NCBI GenBank assembly: GCA_003140215.1
Contig: PLJL01000004.1
Location: forward strand, 1,021,760 to 1,085,759
From: Vulcanimicrobiota bacterium
GTDB taxonomy: Bacteria; Vulcanimicrobiota; Vulcanimicrobiia; Vulcanimicrobiales; Vulcanimicrobiaceae
Reading direction: 5' to 3'
Length of the DNA stretch: 64,000 nucleotides
A program made the position numbers and the translations under genes. Positions 60,873 to 64,000 of this stretch are shown piece by piece (within the stretch, counting starts at the first letter, position 1; each line of letters starts with the position of its first letter). The notes below the pieces were generated by a model. The model was given only the letters and a program-made list of their open reading frames with translations, did no database searches and was not told the DNA's origin.

Positions 60873-60904
60873 GAGGTTTCCTCGTGCATTGAGCCTCCGC
60901 TGCA

Positions 60905-60962
60905 GAGCCGGACCTATAAGAGTCGGTGCCGCGGTCGCAGGTTCAATCCAGTCACGCTGGCG
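60905..60962 (+). other. tRNA-like fragment downstream of tRNA-Thr
   Basis: A stretch with a stem-loop-like GCCGGACC...AGTCGGT part and GTCGCAGGTTCAATCC, which resembles the variable loop plus T-loop of a tRNA, but with no matching acceptor and poor T-stem pairing. Possibly a degenerate tRNA or recombination scar. Speculative. Confidence 0.25.
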
Positions 60963-61002
60963 ATGCGCGTCGGCGACGTCGATATCGACGACGGTCTTGC
61001 GG

Positions 61003-61431
61003 TCACGCGGAAGGATCCCGACGCGCAAGGACGTTACCGGCTTCCTCGAGCCCTGAGCGGATCGCTTCCGGCGTCGGGGGACAACCGTGGACGAAGATGG
61101 TCGCCCCCAGCTCGACTCCGGCTCCCGCACCCGCTTCGGGCGCACCCGCCCAAGGACCGACGCCCGCAGCGCAGTCGCCGATTGCTACGACCACCCGGGG
61201 AAGGGGGACGGCGGCGACCGTCTGGTCAGCTGCGGCACGCATCGCTACCGTCATCGGACCCGTGACGGTGATGACGTCGGCATGCCGTGGCGAGGCGACG
61301 ATGTCCCAACCGTCCCGCGTGATATCGTAGTAGGCGTTGTTCAGGGCGTTCATTTCATGCTCGCAGCCATTGCAACTTCCGCACACCAGGTGTCGAATAC
61401 CGAGCGATCCGCGAAAATTCGACTTCGTCAT
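61003..61431 (-). CDS. [NiFe] hydrogenase (group 4-like) small subunit / NuoB-like
   Basis: 142 residues, ATG overlapping the stop of the large-subunit gene. Iron-sulfur motifs of the NuoB/HyfI family: HLVCGSCNGCEHEMNALNN, VVVAIGDCAAGVG and FVHGCPPTPEAIRSGL, giving the Cys ligands of the proximal [4Fe-4S] cluster. It relays electrons between the active site and the rest of the complex. Short because it lacks the C-terminal extension of classical hydrogenases. Downstream of it lies only the tRNA region, so it ends the operon in this window. Confidence 0.85.
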   Translation of the reverse strand: MTKSNFRGSLGIRHLVCGSCNGCEHEMNALNNAYYDITRDGWDIVASPRHADVITVTGPMTVAMRAAADQTVAAVPLPRVVVAIGDCAAGVGPWAGAPEAGAGAGVELGATIFVHGCPPTPEAIRSGLEEAGNVLARRDPSA

Positions 61432-62831
61432 CGGTCGGCGCACGCATAGCAGAGGTTGAAGCTCTTGTTCACCAGAGGAAAATCGGGAACGATGTTGCCG
61501 TCCATTGCCGCTGCGACGATCGGCCAGTTGCGATAGGAAGCGGAGATGACGTGCAACCGGCTCAGGCGCCCGCGCTCGTCGATATGGACGGCCACCGTCT
61601 CGGCGCCCCGCGGCCCTTCGACGACGCCGATCGCGGTACCGGGCCCGACCCGCAGTGCCTTGGGCGCTGCTGGCCGCGCGTCGCCTAGCTGCGCGAGCGC
61701 CTCGTCGATGATGCGAAACGAGCCTCGCAACTCGTCGCGCTTGACGCAACAGCGCGCAAACGCGTCTCCGCCCGAGGCGCAGGCGGCGTCGACGCGGATC
61801 TGGCGATAGGCTCCATAGGGGGCAAACACGCGGACGTCGATCTTCCCACCCGATGCGCGGCTCGCCGGTCCGACCGCGCCGAAAGCGCGCGCCCTCTTGT
61901 GGGAAACGACCCCGGCGCGTTCCCAGCGGGCAACGACGGACGGGTTGCCAAAGAGCGACTTGAGGTAGTGTTCGACCGAGCTCGCGAGCGCACGAAGAGC
62001 GACGCGGAGCCCCGACGTCTCGCGTAGCGTATTCGGTCCGACGCCACCCGGGACGATGGCGTCGAAAAGCAGCCGGTGCCCGCCTGCGAAGCGGCACGCA
62101 CGCATGGCGCGTTCCTTGAGCGCCATACCTCTCGCGAACCCGGGTCCCCAACCGGCGCCCGCGGCACTGGCGGCCAAGTCCGCAAGGTGGTTGTAGATGC
62201 GTTCGAGCTCGGCTACGACGAGCCGGGCGAGCTCCGCACCCGAGTCGATCTCGATGCCGGCGAGGTGCTCGAGCGCATGTGCGAAGGCGAGCGATCGCGA
62301 CGCACTGCAGCCGCCGCAGATGCGCGCCACGCTGGCCGCAGCCTCGAGGGCGTCGGTCCCACAGAGGTGCCGCTCGACGCCGCGATGCGAATATGAAAGC
62401 TGCGCATCGAGATGAACGACCGTTTCGCCGCCCGAGCTGAAGGTGAATCGTCCGGGTTCGATGATCCCGGCGTGCACGGGTCCGACGACCATGTGCATGA
62501 GCCCGCCGCCGGTCGCCAGCAAAGCGGCCGGCATCTGACCGTTCTGCCCTCGCAACGGGCGTGAATCGGGAAGATCGGCGAAGTGCACGTCCCATTCGTC
62601 GCGCATTTCGCGCTCGTCCCACGAAAAAAGCGGAAACGTCGCCGAGAATGCCGGCGCCGCTCGCCCGTCAGCGAGCGGGCGTTCGAGCGCAAAGGCCCCC
62701 CGCGCACCGAGGAAAACGTAGTGCACCCCATCCGACGACGCGTACGCGCCTAGCGGAACGCCGCTTTCACACTCGGCGCTAACGCGGCGCTCGAATTCAC
62801 CGACTTCGATCTCGTGGAACGGTCCGCTCAT
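61428..62831 (-). CDS. [NiFe] hydrogenase (group 4-like) large subunit, NuoC-NuoD-like fusion
   Basis: 467 residues. The first about 100 residues resemble the NuoC-like part (FHEIEVGEFERRVSAEC to WDVHFADLPDSRPL), the rest the HyfG/NuoD-like catalytic chain. Both Cys pairs for Ni are kept: ARICGGCSASRS (Cys172, Cys175) and FNLCYACADR at the very C terminus (Cys461, Cys464), unlike complex I. The usual DPC before the second pair is NLC, and the H in the first motif is replaced. That fits a divergent group 4 membrane-bound hydrogenase coupled to ion pumping. Overlaps both neighbours. Confidence 0.85.
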   Translation of the reverse strand: MSGPFHEIEVGEFERRVSAECESGVPLGAYASSDGVHYVFLGARGAFALERPLADGRAAPAFSATFPLFSWDEREMRDEWDVHFADLPDSRPLRGQNGQMPAALLATGGGLMHMVVGPVHAGIIEPGRFTFSSGGETVVHLDAQLSYSHRGVERHLCGTDALEAAASVARICGGCSASRSLAFAHALEHLAGIEIDSGAELARLVVAELERIYNHLADLAASAAGAGWGPGFARGMALKERAMRACRFAGGHRLLFDAIVPGGVGPNTLRETSGLRVALRALASSVEHYLKSLFGNPSVVARWERAGVVSHKRARAFGAVGPASRASGGKIDVRVFAPYGAYRQIRVDAACASGGDAFARCCVKRDELRGSFRIIDEALAQLGDARPAAPKALRVGPGTAIGVVEGPRGAETVAVHIDERGRLSRLHVISASYRNWPIVAAAMDGNIVPDFPLVNKSFNLCYACADR

Positions 62832-64000
62832 GGCGCAGACTCGAGCGTGGCGGCAATCCTCTGAAGCGACGTTCCCAGCGAGGTCCAGGGGACCACGGCG
62901 ATGCTGAGAGCCCCGATCAGCGCGACGACAATCGTGCCGCTAGCGACGGCCGCGAGGCGCGCCGCGATTCGTTGTTCGAACGTCCGCGGTGTCGTGAGAG
63001 CCGGCGAGCTCTCGATCCCGGGCGCCTTCGCCGCACCGGATTCGATCTCGATGGCGTTGTGCGCTACCGCGGCAAAGGCCAGCGCTATGCCGGTCAGGCC
63101 CAGCCCCAAAGGGACCCATTGATGTGCAGCGATCCCAGCAAAAACTAAAAGCAGCTCGCTCACGAACAGCCCGAACGGCGGCATCCCCGAGAGCGCGACG
63201 AACGCCGCGAGCAACAGCCGGCCCGAGCCGCCGCGCTGCCACAAGCCGCGCAACTTCCCCAGCGTCGTCGTGCTGAAGTCGCGCTGCACCATCCCGGCCG
63301 CGAAGAAGGCGGCGGACTTCGCAAAAGCATGTCCGACGACGTGCAGCAGTGCCGCGAGAAATCCGAGCGAGCCGCCGAAGCCCAGCGCCAGCGCGACGAT
63401 CCCCGCGTGCTCCACGGTTGAATACGCGAGCATTCGTTTCAAGTCTCGTTGCGCCAACATGAGGGCACCGGCAACGATCACCGAGGTCGCGCCCAACCAC
63501 AAGAGGATCTGGTGAAGCAACGGCGAGACGCCCAGCGCCGCGCCAACCTCGAGCGTGCGCATAATGGCGTACAGTGCACACGAAACGAGTACTCCGGAGA
63601 GAAGCGCGCTGATCGGCGCCGGGGCCTTGGAGTGCGCGTCCGGGAGCCACGCATGCATGGGGACAAGTCCCGCTTTGGTGGCGAACCCGACGAGCATGAG
63701 GACCGTCGCCAGCTGCGCCAGTGACGGAGTCGTGAGAACGGTATGACCCGCTATCGCAGTCCACGACAGCGCCAGGCGCGGATCGATCCCACCGGCAATT
63801 GCGACGTGCGCCAATGCGACGATCCCCGGCAGCGCGAAGCCGATCCCGACGCTGCAGAGCACGAGATATTTCCAGGCAGCTTCCAGCGCGGCCGCCTCGC
63901 CGCTGAAGCCAACGAGAAAGGCCGTCGCGAGCGTAGTGGCCGAGATCCCCAGCCACAACGCTGCAAAGTTATCCGCAAGCACGACGAGCAGCATCGCGCT
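62828..64000 (-). CDS. Proton-pumping membrane subunit, NuoN/HyfF-like (partial, cut by right edge)
   Basis: At least 388 residues of a multi-helix membrane protein. The antiporter-like core is visible: AGLVPMHAWLPDAHSKAPAP (discontinuous-helix region with conserved Lys/Glu/His) and KRMLAYSTVEHAGIVALALG, then HVVGHAFAKSAAFFAAGMV. The 5' end is beyond the window. It belongs to the Mrp/complex I antiporter family and, together with the downstream hydrogenase genes that overlap it, forms an H2-linked ion-translocating complex. Confidence 0.88.
   Translation of the reverse strand, partial: SAMLLVVLADNFAALWLGISATTLATAFLVGFSGEAAALEAAWKYLVLCSVGIGFALPGIVALAHVAIAGGIDPRLALSWTAIAGHTVLTTPSLAQLATVLMLVGFATKAGLVPMHAWLPDAHSKAPAPISALLSGVLVSCALYAIMRTLEVGAALGVSPLLHQILLWLGATSVIVAGALMLAQRDLKRMLAYSTVEHAGIVALALGFGGSLGFLAALLHVVGHAFAKSAAFFAAGMVQRDFSTTTLGKLRGLWQRGGSGRLLLAAFVALSGMPPFGLFVSELLLVFAGIAAHQWVPLGLGLTGIALAFAAVAHNAIEIESGAAKAPGIESSPALTTPRTFEQRIAARLAAVASGTIVVALIGALSIAVVPWTSLGTSLQRIAATLESAP

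Noticed and set aside
60530..60889. 119-residue minus-strand ORF with GRTRTGDLLFTKQLLYQLS
   Set aside because: This is the antisense translation of the tRNA-Thr gene, a well-known false protein.

Overview
The window is a 64 kb stretch of a GC-rich chromosome from a diderm bacterium. A porin with a signal peptide, N-terminal coiled coil and terminal Phe, together with several lipoproteins, indicates an outer membrane. The order rpsR-rplI-lonC-dnaB, many GTG/TTG starts, dense ATGA/GTGA/TTGA overlaps and weak similarity to Proteobacteria at the gene-order level would fit Candidatus Eremiobacterota (WPS-2) or a nearby phylum. That placement is inference from style and gene order, not from a marker phylogeny.

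Layout. 1-7.6 kb: an alkylation-repair gene (MGMT joined to an Ada-type zinc domain, cut by the left edge) in an operon with an ECF sigma factor and a 51-residue membrane peptide; then an ornithine cyclodeaminase-like gene, a porin, thymidine kinase, two SDRs and a PPK2. 7.9-12.4 kb: housekeeping block rpsR-rplI-lonC-dnaB, with a 179-residue mini-intein inside DnaB. 12.4-28.3 kb: mixed metabolism and signalling (VOC protein, glutamine-amidotransferase-like hydrolase, LuxR/TPR regulator coupled to a PAS-GGDEF-EAL protein, YeiH-like permease coupled to a gamma-carbonic-anhydrase-like protein, secreted phosphoesterase, flavoprotein, alcohol dehydrogenase) ending in a hipBA toxin-antitoxin pair. 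28.4-33.4 kb: methionine (metY-metX-epoxide hydrolase) and threonine-branch (hom) genes. 33.5-40.4 kb: exported proteins, a membrane diguanylate cyclase, trpS and small unknowns. 40.4-48 kb (minus strand): a tightly overlapping operon ilvC-ilvB-ilvN-leuA-leuC-leuD-leuB. 48.2-50.9 kb: a sulfonate/taurine-type ABC transporter. 51-54 kb: an S53 peptidase, a STAS protein and an AadA-like nucleotidyltransferase. 54.1-60.3 kb: a less GC-rich accessory segment with a frameshifted nuclease-like gene, a gene remnant, and an Rhs protein with a toxin-like tip followed by a probable immunity gene. It is followed by tRNA-Thr(CGT). 61-64 kb (minus): part of a group-4-type [NiFe] hydrogenase operon.

The most striking theme is regulatory. 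Four amino-acid or sulfur operons in the window (metYX, hom, ilv-leu, ssu-like) each start with the same device. A sigma70-type promoter has its -10 box only 7-11 nt before a 24-26 codon leader ORF, so the leader mRNA is predicted to be leaderless or nearly so. The leader ORF is enriched in the codons of the relevant amino acid (Met/Cys; Thr/Ile; Leu/Val/Ile; Cys-Cys pairs). It is followed by a GC-rich terminator whose 5' arm can instead pair with a segment inside the leader ORF. This reads as a family of ribosome-mediated transcription attenuators. The Met/Cys leader before metYX is the least familiar member.
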